From positions 744,001-808,000 of the forward strand of contig OX621175.1 in the NCBI GenBank assembly GCA_951640195.1: a stretch of 64,000 nt of DNA. The letters run 5' to 3'. The translations under genes were made by a program, and so were the position numbers. Below, one piece after another: positions 23,474-35,961 of this stretch. The first letter of the stretch is position 1, and each line of letters begins with the position of its first letter. The notes beneath the pieces are model-generated. The model worked only from the letters and a program-made list of their open reading frames with translations, ran no database searches and was not told the origin of the DNA. The DNA is from Porpolomopsis calyptriformis (taxonomy: Eukaryota; Basidiomycota; Agaricomycetes; Agaricales; Hygrophoraceae).

Positions 23474-26400
23474 TTATAAGCCTGGACGACCAGTCTTTAC
23501 AAACGTAACAGCACCGGATTCAGCACCAACAACAACTATGCCACTGAGGGAAGCAACTATATCCCCTCGTAAGTGGGCTGGGAGCCAGATTATTATTTCT
23601 CCAGTTGAAGACCGCAAAAACCCCGAGGGATCAAATCTGGGCAAGGGAAAGCTATCACGAATATTCATCCAGGAAACAACGTGGTGCCAAAGGTGACTAG
23701 AGAGTGGGGTGATGAAAAAGGAGGCAGAATGAGAAGTTAGACATAAATACTGTACCTGTCGGTGGAAATAACAGATTCTCTGTCGAGAGGGGATCCAGTG
23801 TTGACATCCCAAAGGCAGACCACGTCATATGATATGGAGGCTAGCTTGCCCCCATCTGGCGAAAAGATGAGTGAATAAGCCAATGAACTGTGACCCTTGA
23901 GAGCAGACCCAGTGGCAGTCCCTGCCTCCACGTCCCACAAGCGGATTGTGTTGTCTCTCGATGCGGATGCTAGCTTGCTCCCATCTGGTGAAAAGAGAAT
24001 CAAATAGACAGATGAACTATGACCCTTGGGGGCAGATCCGGCAGCAGTCCCCATCTCCACATCCCACAAGCGTACTGTGTTGTCGTGTGATGCAGAGGCA
24101 AGCTTCCTCCCATCTGGTGAAAAGACAAGCGAATTGACTGGTGAACTGTGACCTTCGAGAGCAGCTCCAATGGTATTCCCCGTCTCTGCATCCCACAGGC
24201 GTACCATGTTGTCGTACGATGCGGATGCTAGCTTGTTTCCATCTGGCGAAAAGACCACCGAATTGACTGGTGAACTGGGACACTTGAGAGCAGATCCGAG
24301 GGGAATCCCTGTCTCCACGTCCCACAGACGTATTGTGTTGTCAACCGATGCGGAGGCTAGCTTGCTCCCATCCGGCGAAAAGACAACCAAAAAGACAGAA
24401 CTGTGACTCTTGAGAGATACAACGGCAGCCCCTGTTTCCACGTCCCACAGGCATACCGTGTTGTCACGCAACGCAGATGCTAGCTTGCTCCCATCTGGTG
24501 AAAGTACCACTGAGTCCCACACTGAAATGACTGGTAAACTATGACCCTTGAGAGCAGATCCAATGGCAGTCCCTGACTCCATATCCCATAGGCAGACTGT
24601 GTTATCATGCGATGCGGAGGCTAGCTTGCTCCCATCTGACGAAAACACAACTGAAAAGGGAGAATTGTGACCCTTCAGAGACGAAATGGCGCCCCCTGTC
24701 TCCACATCCCACAGGCGTACTGTGTTGTCATACGACGCGGAGGCTAGCTTGCTCCCATCTGGCGAAAAGAGGACCGAAATCACCAATTCACTATGACCTT
24801 TGAGAGCAGATCCAATGGCGGTCCCTGTCTCTACGTCCCACAGTCGTACAGTGTTGTCACTCGATGCGGATGCCAGCTTACTCCCATCTGGCGAAAAGGC
24901 AACCGAATGGACTGATGAACTGTGACCCTCCAATGTTCGCAAGGAGGTGGTCCACAATGGATGGCTCGAAGTCACCATGGCAGGATTGGTGGTCATGCCG
25001 TGGTAAGCCTGGTAAAGTTTTGATCTCTTTGGCGTTAGAGGCACAGCAGAAGCATAGGTATGCAGAGGGGCGAGGACGATGGCGCGGCTGCAGTTTCTCA
25101 AGAGAGACAGTGCGTCATTGATGATTTCAATGGTGTCACCTGTGACATTCATTTCATTCTGAGGGCCATGTTAACTTTGGGCGCAAAGACATTGATTTAC
25201 AAATATACCTTCATGTAGTTTGCGAGAATGTGAAGACAACCTTCTGCCTCTGCGGTTCGGTTCAAAATACCCATGACTTCAATCCAGTGCAGCAGATTCC
25301 TAGTAACAAATCTCTCCAGCTCGGCTCTCAATGTCGGAAGAGGTGAGAAGGTGTCGTTGAGGTGATCTGCAAAGTAACGACAGGCATACCGCAATGCCTC
25401 TGGGATATTTGCATCAATGCGTCCAGACAAGTCATCCACTTCTGGAATTAGCAATGATGGGTCACTGATTCCACAGATGTCATACTGCAGACTGCCGTTC
25501 ATTAGGTTAAGGCATTGCTTGGCAAGAACACCATTGGACGAAGTTAAATCAACCCGAAAAGTCTTGCTGGCACGCTGCGTCAAGTAGTCAAACACAGATT
25601 TGTGAAGTAGTCGTATGGCATCATTCATATTCGTGTCCATTCTCAAGATCGGCCGTAGGGAAGCGACAATGCGATGACATGTGGTGAGTTGAATCTGTCG
25701 ACCATCAATGAGCGTCATTGCTTGCCGCCGCAACTCTGCAGATAAATTGAGTAAAGAGTTCAGGTCGCGATAAGCTAGCGGTGCCTTTAGGGCGACAAGA
25801 GAGCCAACAACGTAGTCCCAATTGTTCGCAGGAATCCCTCCATCCTCCGGTCGACTGCGGCAAACAACATCTGCGTACAAGAGATCCAAATTTTCTTCAG
25901 CTTTCATATCCTCACGAGAGGCACTGAGCAGCTTGTCCAGTTGAATATCCGGATCATCTCCACCGCTTTCAAGGAATGCACAAGCGACACTGGCCCAGAT
26001 GAACAGACCGTCTGCATATTTCGCGAGCTCCATTTCCCGCACAGCTCCGGGCCAATTGTCAAGTGGGCTGGGGAATGTTCGTCGTATTCGGACCATCCGA
26101 TGCCGTACGTATTGAAGAATGTCCTCATCCGTATGGGAAGCATCTTCCATTCTCATGGATAAGCAGGATGAGCAACCCGGCATCAATAATGATATTTTCC
26201 CTACATCTCGGCTCGTGATCAGGACTTTGATCGAGGGCGGCAATACTGGAAGCTCTTCTACAATGGCTTGCACGAGCTTCTCGCGATTGGGTTCGTGGCC
26301 ATCATCAAACCCACTCTCATCAAGTGCATCTATCACGATGACCACAGGACCGACGATCTCGGCACTCTTGGTAGTCTCGACCAGAAGCGTCCTAGCTTGC

Positions 26401-28295
26401 ATCCTTTGAGACATTGCACCACTGCATCCGCGACGTATGGCATTAAGCACCGCTACACGTAACTGGTCATCAAAGAGAGCGAGTTGGTGGCAGATGTTGC
26501 CAAACAACAAGGCAGGAGTCTCAGGTCGAGCATGCTGTCGATTGAAACAAAACGAGGCACCAAGTCGGCCAAGGAGGTGAAAATATTCCGCTACACTGTT
26601 GGCAACGCTTGATTTCCCAGTACCAGCTGCACCTGACAGCCAGAGAATTCGTTCAGATTCTGGGTCGTGCATCCATTCTATGATTTTCTCGAGAAGACCT
26701 GACCTCGTGCCTGGGAGACAAACTCTGTCGGGATCCCATTGCACGCCACTGAGCTTAGCCCCAGGGAGACTCTCTAGTCTCTCGTCTTCTGCTACAATCA
26801 TGGGTTGGACCAGAAAGTTGTGTGATATCCATACCGAACTCACCAACTTCCTTCAACCGCTCAATCTTGGTCACAAGCTGGACAACGCCTCCCTTCATCG
26901 TGCTGGCGGTTTTCCAGCTGTCGAGATCCATTCGTTCATGGAAGCGAGTTTTCAGTTCTGTGAAAGCTTGAGCAAAGTGTTGAATTGAACGATCTATTTT
27001 TACTGTAAACGTGTCCTGTAGTGTCCGTACTAGAAGCGGGCAGGCATTAGTTGCCTGGTATGTGATGACAACGGCGCAGACACTCACCAACGAGGCATCG
27101 TTTTCCGTAGCTTCGTAGAAATAATGCGCAATCATAGATTTGCTTCATTATAGCTTGCACTGTTTTCTCGAGCCCTTGGATTTCCTTGAGCGGTTCTGCC
27201 TGTTTCATAAAGTCCAACGTGTCGAGAACAAGGCCCCAAAGATCGCATACTTTTTGATCCCGATCCTGCTGAGCCATCAAAGTCTGCAGACAAATCCTCA
27301 AAGATCTCGTTGCTGTCCTTGCAGATGATACAAACCTTTTGCGCAGCGGTCAACACGTTCCACGCAAGCTTTGCATATGGGTGCACCTTTGAGCATCTCA
27401 ATATTGAATAGGGATTTGAAGCAATGCAAAAGCTCACTTCAGTAATTGCATCACCTATTTTCACGAACCGCTCGAGAATTCCCATTACGGCACCAAAATT
27501 GTCCGACGAAACGGCACCCATCATAGTCGCAGTCCAGATGCCAGGCGGAGTTAACATATCCACAGATTCTTTCTCATTGAGTAAAAATTGTTCCAGGAGA
27601 TCTATGTCCTTTTTTGGATCGACAGTGGCCGCACTGGTAGAGGATAAAACCACTGGAGGACCGGTAGAAGCGACGAGCTGCCCAGGAGGAACTGTAGATG
27701 GAGTCGAACCACCAGCAGGTTCCTCACATTGACAAGAGATAATCAACTTGGCATTCTTGGACCGAGAAGGTTTCCCGGGCGTCAGAAGGCCCAAGGTTTG
27801 AGCTAATTGACATACTGAAATTAGTCTCCAAGCGGTCGTTCGTCGCCAAAAGGATATGAAATACATACGGATACCGTGAAATTCAACTTCAAGACAGTGC
27901 GCGGCGTGCAAAGTTGTTTCTGCTATCAGCTCTGACCGTTTCCCGTTGTCGTGGAATGCTTGGATGATAACGACAGATCCTTCTTGTACATCACTGGAGC
28001 ATATAATAACGTTATCAGGCTAGAAGAGAAGATAACTGTAGCAGGAATTTTTACAGCACGAAGACTTCATTCCACCTTGGATTCTCGCCCTTGACTGTCT
28101 GTGTTTGGACCGTTTGCCCATCAACACGGATCGATACATGACAGTTTGGAGATTGACGAAACCTCGGCTTTGGGAGGTTGAGGGCCTCAATGACTACGTC
28201 GAAGGTCAGAAACAGTGAAAATGAAGACAGTCTTTGCCTCACTTGCCTGTAAATTGAACCCTTTTGCACCTAGAATGTATGGTGAGGAGATCCAT
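23474..28295 (-). CDS. C2-NACHT-WD40 NLR-like receptor (HET-E/HNWD-type architecture)
   Basis: Multi-exon gene from ATG 28295 to the stop at 23474. Exon 1 (28247-28295) joins 28193 through an apparent GC-AG intron and gives a C2 domain (VQFTVIEALNLPKPRF ... GENPRWNEVF). A helical linker (about 26860-27900) follows, then a NACHT NTPase in the long exon 25197-26846: Walker A WLSGAAGTGKSS, Walker B VVIVIDALDES, sensor KVLITSRD, plus winged-helix parts. The exon 23750-25152 encodes nine WD40 repeats of about 43 residues (FSPDGSKLASAS.DNTVRLWDVETG). A last exon (to 23474) adds a C-terminal segment. The architecture matches Agaricomycete NACHT-WD40 genes and the Podospora HET-E/HET-D type incompatibility receptors. 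No effector domain is visible. The first 1.3 kb has been copied to 20149-21472. No lesion was seen in the main frame. Confidence 0.85.
23830..24960 (-). repeat. Nine tandem WD40-coding repeats
   Basis: Units of about 126 bp recur on the minus strand, each with a core such as ccagatgggagcaagct followed by a WDVETG block. Units are highly similar and differ mainly at a few positions, which is typical of repeat arrays under homogenisation plus diversifying selection in fungal NLRs. Confidence 0.8.
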
Positions 28296-28347
28296 CTTGG
28301 CTAAAGAATAGATAGTGGAGATGTTGCATTGCTGTGCCGGAGCTTTT

Positions 28348-29131
28348 CCTACGCCCTACGCATACCGCAAATGGCTCGGCCCACGTTCCTGGAACCATGA
28401 TGGTGGGTCGACGTGTGTTAAGTCGAAATTCTCATAATGCATGTCGCGGTTATGCATAAATCTAATAATGCATTTCTTTTCACAGAGAACCACATCAGGT
28501 CGCAGGGAAAATGTCCCAGCGTACCGTATAAACGCGGACGCAGATGTATTAGCAGTACCATTTTGTTTACTACAAAGGGAGCGGGAGGGTAAGGGCGATA
28601 TGGAATAAACGATTATCTCACCTCAACGTACAGTGTAAACGACGCGGCAGGCGTATCTACAAGTCACCCAAATAACTACAGAACAATCCAATCCAGTCAA
28701 TCACAAAGAGCAGCAAAAGCTATTTAAAAAGACAGGGCTTACCAGTTACACAGATCGAAGACTACGCCCTCAGATTTAGAGCACTTGCCACCACGATGGC
28801 ATAATAAAACTTGGATGGGGATCAACGGATCGACAGTGGTCGTTCTGAGTCTGTAATCGTGGTGAGAAAACCATGCGACGGTGCAGGACATACCACATGG
28901 TGAAATGGGTGTAGAAAGCAACCATAGAGTGCCATGAATTGACCAGAGAGCATCGAAACCCGCTCTTGCATTTGGTGTCAAGTTGGAACAGCCAAAAACT
29001 TGGCACACGTGGCAATACCCGTGCTAATAAATGCAACGACAGCCATCGACCTTGGCCTTCTAGTTTCTACCGATACTCTCTGGCTCGTCCATACCACCAT
29101 TTCGCCCTTGACAAAGGGCTAATACGCTTTG
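28348..29131. other. Intergenic between the C2-NACHT-WD40 gene and the NIPA gene
   Basis: Divergent promoter region. Apart from the LTR-like relic at 28515-28703 I see no supported feature. Confidence 0.4.
28515..28703 (-). repeat. Diverged solo-LTR relic related to the copia LTR at 1646-1852
   Basis: Aligned by eye to the LTR in the same orientation: cagcg..a.gtataaacgc, then gcagta, a gggag.g..agg.ta block, ctcacctcaacgta...gtaaacg, gcgtatctaca, aataa.tac, and an end similar to atatcaaca. Similarity is patchy but colinear over about 190 bp. No internal domain accompanies it. Confidence 0.45.
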
Positions 29132-30786
29132 ATGGTCGACGAGAAATACATTGGACTGGCGCTCGCCGTCTCCGGCTCGATTGCGATTGGAACAAGTTTC
29201 ATCATTACGAAAAAGGTCGGTTCAATCGAGTGAAACCTCACTTTTTCGCTCATCTCTTTGGCCTAGGGTCTGAACGATGCCGGGAATCGTAATTCTGCGT
29301 ATGCATCTGCCTCTGACAACCATTCATACTTGCGGAATCCGATCTGGTGGGTGGGGATGGCCACAAGTGAGTTTTTCGTTGAACACTCTATTGTTCTGGC
29401 TAATCTAAACGGATCAACTATGCTCCCCTCATTAGTGGTCTTGGGAGAAAGTCAGTCACGCCTGCGTTTCCATTTGCATGCAAGAAAACTTGACACGTTT
29501 CTTTTTTTTTCAAAGCGGCTAACTTTGCCGCGTATGCATTCGCACCGCCAATATTGGTGACACCACTAGGCGCCTTGAGCGTTCTCATAGGGTGAGTGAT
29601 CTATCCATTCACATTTCTTTGCTCAATTGCAAAGAACAGAGCCATCTTGGCTTCATTTCTGCTTAACGAAGAACTAGGTCACTTGGGGCGACTTGGTTGC
29701 ACGCTGTGCGTTATCGGGTCTCTAATTATTGTCTTGCATGCACCGGAGGATAAGGATATCCAAACCGTTGACCAAATTTTGTATTACGCCATCCAACCAG
29801 GTAAAATCAATACTCCCGTCATCACCTCCAGGACGCGGTTCTGACTGTGAGCACTAGGATTCCTTTTATACTGTCTTACGGTCCTCGTACTCGTCTTGGT
29901 TATGATTTACGCAGTGGCGCCAAAATACGGCCGGAAAAACCCCGTCATTTACATATCGATTTGTTCCCTTGTAGGTTCCGTTTCTGTCATGGCCATCAAA
30001 GGCTTTGGCGTGGCGGTTAAGCTTACGATAGGAGGAAACAATCAATTCACGTACTCGAGCACATACGTTTTCGGAATCGTCGTGGTGGTATCCATCATGG
30101 TACAAATGAATTACTTTAACAAAGCACTCGACATTTTTTCAACCAACGTGTCCGTCCCTTTTCATTCACCTTCTCTTTCCTCGGCGCTGATCGGATCCAA
30201 CTGCAGCGTGAATCCCATTTATTACGTCTTCTTCTCCACAGCGACTATTGTCGCGTCCTTGATCCTTTTTCAAGGGTTTAATACAACCGATGCTACCAAC
30301 ACGGTGTCCTTGATCGCGGGCTTTGTCGTTACCTTCCTGGGCGTCCATCTTCTCAACCTCTCTCGCATGGCGGGGACCGAGGACCCGCCGCTAACCTCTC
30401 ACGGTGCACTAGAAACTGGCCTACTGACCCCTCGATTGAGCCTCCAGGGTCGCATCTCATCCGAAGGTTGGGATGGGGCTGCGGACCAGAGAGGGGATGG
30501 GACCCCTCGGTCGATATCCCACGGAAGGAGGAGCTCGATACACCGGGCGCAGGCTGCCACACTGTTTAGCGCGTTCGAGGCGGATGGGCTGGGGGAGAGT
30601 GTGGGGCTAAGGGAATTGAGGGAAGAGGATGAGGGCGATGATGATGATGAAAGTCCTGCGGATGAACGGACACATTTACGTTCAGTGAATACTAGGCAGG
30701 ATAATCGACAATACGAATCTCACCGTCAAAACCATGCACCGAGCAGCCCTTCGCTACGGGAGGCCCAAACCGAGCCGCCAATATAG
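29132..30786 (+). CDS. NIPA-type magnesium transporter (DUF803 family)
   Basis: Exons joined: 29132-29215, 29267-29366, a 15-nt micro-exon 29436-29450, 29516-29591, 29640-29800, then 29858 onward with one more intron (donor near 30149, acceptor near 30207) to the stop at 30786. The protein is a multi-span membrane protein: [77 protein letters not shown] (in parts), LGCTLCVIGSLIIVLHAPED, NKALDIFSTNVVNPIYYVFF. These are the hallmark strings of the NIPA/DUF803 family of Mg2+ transporters (EamA-like fold). A hydrophilic C-terminal tail of about 150 residues, with an acidic run (EEDEGDDDDES), is probably cytosolic. Magnesium as substrate is inferred from animal homologues. Confidence 0.88.
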
Positions 30787-31015
30787 GTTTCCTGTACGTA
30801 TATATATCTCGCTGTGGACTACGGCTACTACAGGTATAGAATGTTATTGAGACTCTTTGTAAATTATCCATCCTCGTCTGCGGTTACTCAAATACCAGGA
30901 GACTCGGGCCAGTGCTTGCATGGAATGAATGCCAAAATTGGAAGTGATGATCGCACTTATCCGTCCCTTCTCCGCTATCATCACTCAAACCAGACACTAC
31001 ACTTCGATTCTTACC

Positions 31016-34000
31016 ATGGATGCAATTAACACGCAGACTGTTGATACAACCAATCGTCTCGGAGCCCTTCGAGAACTGATGAGTCGGGGCGAACATCCCG
31101 TAAATGCATACGTTATTCCAAGTGAGGACGAACGTGAGTAAGATCAATTGTGATGCTCTCGCGATGCTCTATTGATACCTACATCTCATAATTGATTAGA
31201 CTCGAGCGAGTATCTCGCTCGTTGTGATGAACGCCGCACCTTTATCTCAGGGTTCAACGGTTCAGCAGGTGGCTGATTATCCAAATGTTGAAGCTCTTGT
31301 CTCACTGAGCCGGATTGTTAGGTTGTGCGGTTGTAACGCTCAAGGATGCCTTTCTGTTCACCGATGGGAGGTACTTTTTACAGGCAGAGAAGCAGCTGGA
31401 CAGGTTCGGCCGAGAGGGGTCTCTCCATCATCTCTAATATTCTGATCTCCGTTCTCTCCCTAGTAATTGGACATTAATGAAACATGGGCTCCCAGGTGAG
31501 CCACTCAGGTTTATCCGCGTTCTTGTCTAACTGGAGATTAAGATGTCCCAAGTTGGCAAGAATTCTTGCCCAAGGTGAGCTTTAACCCCTTAATTAGTTT
31601 CAGGTCATGGCTGAAGCATCTAGAACAGCTGGAAGAGAATAGTCGGATTGGAATCGATCCTAAATTAATTCCTGCTGGTCCGTTCCAATCACTAAGTTCA
31701 AGTGCCGAGCACGGCTGCTCATCCCTCGCTAGCTGACGCCGAGGCTTTGAACAAAACTCTCAAACCGCGCCATTCAGAACTCGTTCCGCTGAGTGATAAT
31801 TTAGTCGACATCGTTTGGGCGAATGAACGACCGGCCCGGCCACAGAGCAAAGTCTTCTATTTGGATATTAAATATTCAGGTCAGTATTTCGTTGAGCTGT
31901 TGCGTTTCTAGTACTTACCTGCATCCAGGAGAATCACACCTGGAGAAGATCTCTCGGCTGAGGGAAGAGCTTTCTAAGAAGAAAGCCAAAGCTACCGTGA
32001 TCACCATGTTGGATGAAGCTGCTTGGTTGTTCAACTTGCGTGGCGCTGATATCGATTTCAATCCCGGTTTGTACAGTTGACTAACTTATAAACGCGAACT
32101 GACTTTGGTGCGTGTGACGTCTAGTTTTCTTCGCCTATGCTGTCGTCACGCAAGACAACGTCACCCTCTTCATTGACGACAATAAACTCGATGACGCCGC
32201 TCGCAAGCATCTTGGAAAAACGATTGATATCAGGCCCTATGATACCTTCTTCCCATTCTTAAGGAGTCTTAAAGCAACGCTTGGACTCTGCAAAGATGCT
32301 GTGGGTTTAAACCAAGATCACTTCTGGTTGATAACTAATCAATACGAAGCAAATTTTACTTGGAGACAGGTCGAGCTTCGCAGTAGCTGAAGCAGTCGGC
32401 CAGGCAAGTAAATCATCTCAAAAGCCAGTTTGTGCTTTGCTAAACATCTAGTTTTAAAAGGATAACTACTTGATTTCTCGGTCACTTACCACTGATCTCA
32501 AAGCTGTCAAGAACAAGACTGAGTTGGATGGTTTCCGTCAATGCCATATCAGGGACGGCGCAGCACTAGCTCGCTACTTTGCCTGGCTCGAAGAGCAGGT
32601 CCTTAATGGTGCAGAAATAAGCGAGAGTCAAGGGGCAGATCAATTGGAGCAATACAGATCGTGTGTTTTGAGATTTTATAGTTGAGTTCGAGCGACGTTT
32701 TGATCTCCGCCTTCCAGAGAGTTGGACTTGTTCCGCGGGCTTTCGTTCCCGACGATATCCTCGACAGGTCCAAATGGCGGTAAGGACGTTTTTGACCAGT
32801 GTTTGGGTATTATGATTGATCTGTCCCTTCAGCTATCATCCATTATTCCCCAGATCCTACCGATTGTCCGATCATCAGAAAGGACCAAGTACTGCGTTTC
32901 GATCGTTTTTGTGTTCCTCTCTTTGCTGATCTTATTACTGCTAGATATATCTGTGCGACTCAGGAGGTATGTTTTTCTCTTTCTTGTGGTTCAAGTCATA
33001 CCGGTCTTATCGTAACAAAAAGGTCAATATCTTGACGGAACAACTGACGTTACCAGAACTTGGGTATGTCATTCGAGGTCTCTTCGCAACACTTTGAGTC
33101 TCATGAACTGTCACAGCACTTCGGTACCCCCACGGAAGAAGAGAAGCGTGCTTTTACCCGCGTCTTGCAGGGTCATATTGCTATTGACCAGGCCATATTT
33201 CCTAATGGGACTACCGGTGCGTCCATTCGACGGTTTGTAGAAATGAACGCGGTGAATTTTGGTTTTGCTTAGGATACATCATGTGAGTTTGATTCAAGGC
33301 GATTTGAGAAATTCGCTCATTAGAACTAAAGAGATTCGTGGGCTCGGCGAGCCTTATGGAGTGATGGACTTGGCAAGTGACTCTTTGCTAATGCTCCTAA
33401 TTTCCCAGTGAATGATGTCCCTTCTGCAGACTATCGGTAAATCGCTCATTTGGAACAATCGTGGAGAAAAACCTAACGATTATAAAAGGCATGGAACAGG
33501 CCATGGTGTCGGGCATTTCCTTAACGTGCACGAAGGTACGATCAGAGTTCCGTATGGCTCCTTTCCTGACTTTTTTTTTTCTAGGCCCCCACGGGATCGG
33601 GGTGCGAATCGGTGAGACTCATAGTCCATCAATATACTCTATCCCAAACATTGATCAAAAGTCTATGCATAGCTCATAACAACACGACCCTGAAAGCTGG
33701 CATGACTGTCTCCAATGGTATTCCTTGACAATGCCGATCGAACGCTGATATCAAACTCACGACCCGCCAGAACCAGGATATTACGCCGATGGACGTTTCG
33801 GTATTCGCATTGAGAATATAGTGCTCGTGCGAGGAGTGAAAACGCCCAACAACTTTGGAGAAAAAGGATATCTTGGTTTTGAACATGTAACAATGGTGAG
33901 CGACGGTTTTTTACATTCAAACTCCCGTTAACAAACAATTTATACAAGTGTCCCATTCACAAAAAGCTTATTAACATTGATTTGATGACGGCGCAAGAAC

Positions 34001-34110
34001 GTGCCTGGTTGGATGGGTATCACGCAGAGACGCTGCAAAAAGTCTCGCCGTTACTCCACAATGATCGGCGAGCGCTAGAGTGGTTGTATAGGGAATGTTC
34101 TCCAATCTGA
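31016..34110 (+). CDS. Xaa-Pro aminopeptidase P (M24B metallopeptidase)
   Basis: Many short exons from ATG 31016 ([22 protein letters not shown]) to the stop at 34108-34110. The creatinase-like N-terminal domains include [28 protein letters not shown] and [17 protein letters not shown] second domain has [25 protein letters not shown]. The catalytic pita-bread domain shows [19 protein letters not shown] (two Asp ligands), [16 protein letters not shown] (His), [17 protein letters not shown] (two Glu ligands). All five dinuclear-metal ligands are therefore present. It cleaves the N-terminal residue ahead of proline, and homologues are cytosolic or mitochondrial. The C-terminus ([12 protein letters not shown]) is typical. 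The gene has roughly 18 exons, several under 60 nt. Confidence 0.9.
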
Positions 34111-34139
34111 TCGGAGCCCTGATGTGAATTTCCTATTTG

Positions 34140-35420
34140 CCTCGAACAAATAGTCCTTTTTACCATTTGCCACCGATGTAGGGTTGTCTGGTAGCAAACT
34201 CATCTACGAAATCGATTCTGATTTGTCGTCCTCCGACATCGTCACGCAGGAAGCGGTGAGACCGTCCAAAGCCTCCACCAGACCGGCATCCTGGGTTTCA
34301 TAACAAAGCATTCTAAAAGTGCCATATTTAGTTTGCGCTTTTTTGATCCAGATGGAACACATTGAGCTTGACGAATACCAAAATGATCCAGAGGATGGTT
34401 ATCATATCCTACTTTTAGAGTAGCCAGGAATAGGTTCGCGGATCCATTATTGGGCTTGGACACCATTAAGTGGTTTCGTAGGCAAGACGATCTACTTGAC
34501 ATACTGCATTTTGACACGACTCATTGCTGGCAGGCCTACCATTTTTGCCCCGTCGCTCCATTTTTGTTATTTGTTCCTTGAGTAGGGTGTCTACTGGACC
34601 AGGGGTGTCGCGTTTGTCAAATATGGAGGATCACCAAGGGTTCTCCTTTCCAAGAATGAAAACACCATCAAGAGGGATATCCGCATTGCGATTGATCGCT
34701 GTGTCGACCTTAGCAAGCTATTCCGGGATTCATACATCGGAATCACCGACGAGGCCAGCTGCATGCTCATTACAATCAATCCTCGTTTCGATAAAAACGA
34801 TGTGAGGGTGCGTAATGATTTCAGTAGCTAAATGATTTCTCGATGCATCCTCGAACAATCTTGCAGAGGAAGGAAGAGAAATTCGTTGACAACATGCGGT
34901 AAACGTTTTGAATGCCCTTTGAAAGCAACGGAACCCGATCAACCTCCGGTCTCCCACCCGAAGGAGCACGACATCGATGTTTGTCCCCCTCTCTCACGTC
35001 GCCACTTCCTATTCAATCACTTTCAAACAGGTCTGACGTTAGACTTGGGACACGTTAAGCACATCAACAATTTTAGGCCCGACGACATTGGACCATTCAA
35101 CGGGCTCGATTCTACTCAGTACTACCAGCTGCTGTCCTCCACACTCACTGGAATTGATTCGTTTGTCCTTGAAATGAATGGCAGTGGGACGCCTATCGCT
35201 GTCGTTTCGTTCCAGTTTGCTAGCACTTGAACCATCTTTTTTGTCTAAGCTATACCAGCTAGGCAGGGACAGTGGTGTCAAGTGGAAACTCGTCTTCATC
35301 ATTCCTCGAGAAATCGAGGCCAAGTATGCCGCTCAGCCGTGCCATGGGAGCCGCCATCAGATCAACACACATGGGATCACCGAGTTGAGCGGTACGTTGG
35401 GGGGGTTGGCGTAGAGAAAC
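34140..35420 (+). CDS. Unrecognised multi-exon gene or gene remnant
   Basis: Long codon-like stretches on the plus strand need to be joined by short introns: LPFATDVGLSGSKLIYEIDS, then RFADPLLGLDTIKWFRRQDD, VYWTRGVAFVKYGGSPRVLL continuing to INPRFDKNDVR (34570-34806), an exon with LTLDLGHVKHINNFRPDD (35030-35225), and KLVFIIPREIEAKYAAQPCHG (35290-35345). I cannot assign a family. The KWKLVFIIP string and an IDRC...SYIGITDEA string recall large lineage-specific Agaricomycete families with a nuclease-like end, but that is a weak impression. Start, stop and exon borders are uncertain. Several frame changes lack clear splice sites, so decay is possible. Confidence 0.3.
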
Positions 35421-35961
35421 TTTGGGCACAGATGCGGTGAGAAACATGTCCAACGCTTTGAGCTATGTCTAATGCGGTATTCCCAAGGCATTGTCCCATC
35501 TGAAGATCACTGGACATCTCAGCTCAGTTGAATCAGTCAGTGGATTGTATGGGAACTTCCCTACCGATACCTCAAACGCAACCAGTCTGATGTTTGGATG
35601 GACAATGTTTCATCGCTTTTTTGGGCGCCAATCCCACTTGCCACACCACCGTTTTCACGAGTCTGGGTTGACAACAAGAGACTAATTATTAAATGAACCG
35701 GAAAAGAGGGAATGCAAAAAGATAACCCAGTCGCCTTGTTTATACACATTGAAACCAAGAATGGAATTGCATACTACTGATTCCAATCAAGCCCAAATGA
35801 CACCTATATAGCAGACCAATGCGTAACCTCCCATCTTGCACGGCCAGACCCACCAAGACCTATCCTTACCTCTGCTAGGATCGCCATCGCGGATTGCGGC
35901 GTCCGAAGAGAAGGGAACACACCGAAAAGTGAAGCGAAAAGCATGCATGTCAGAGTTAATC
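35421..35961. other. Intergenic, little seen
   Basis: A plus-strand frame at 35491-35685 may be a final exon of the unrecognised upstream locus. No motif supports it. The rest is presumed 3' flank of two convergent genes. Confidence 0.3.

Noticed and set aside
23946..25121. Plus-strand frames across the WD40 region
   Set aside because: They arise from the repeat structure read antisense; the minus-strand frame gives a perfect WD40 pattern.
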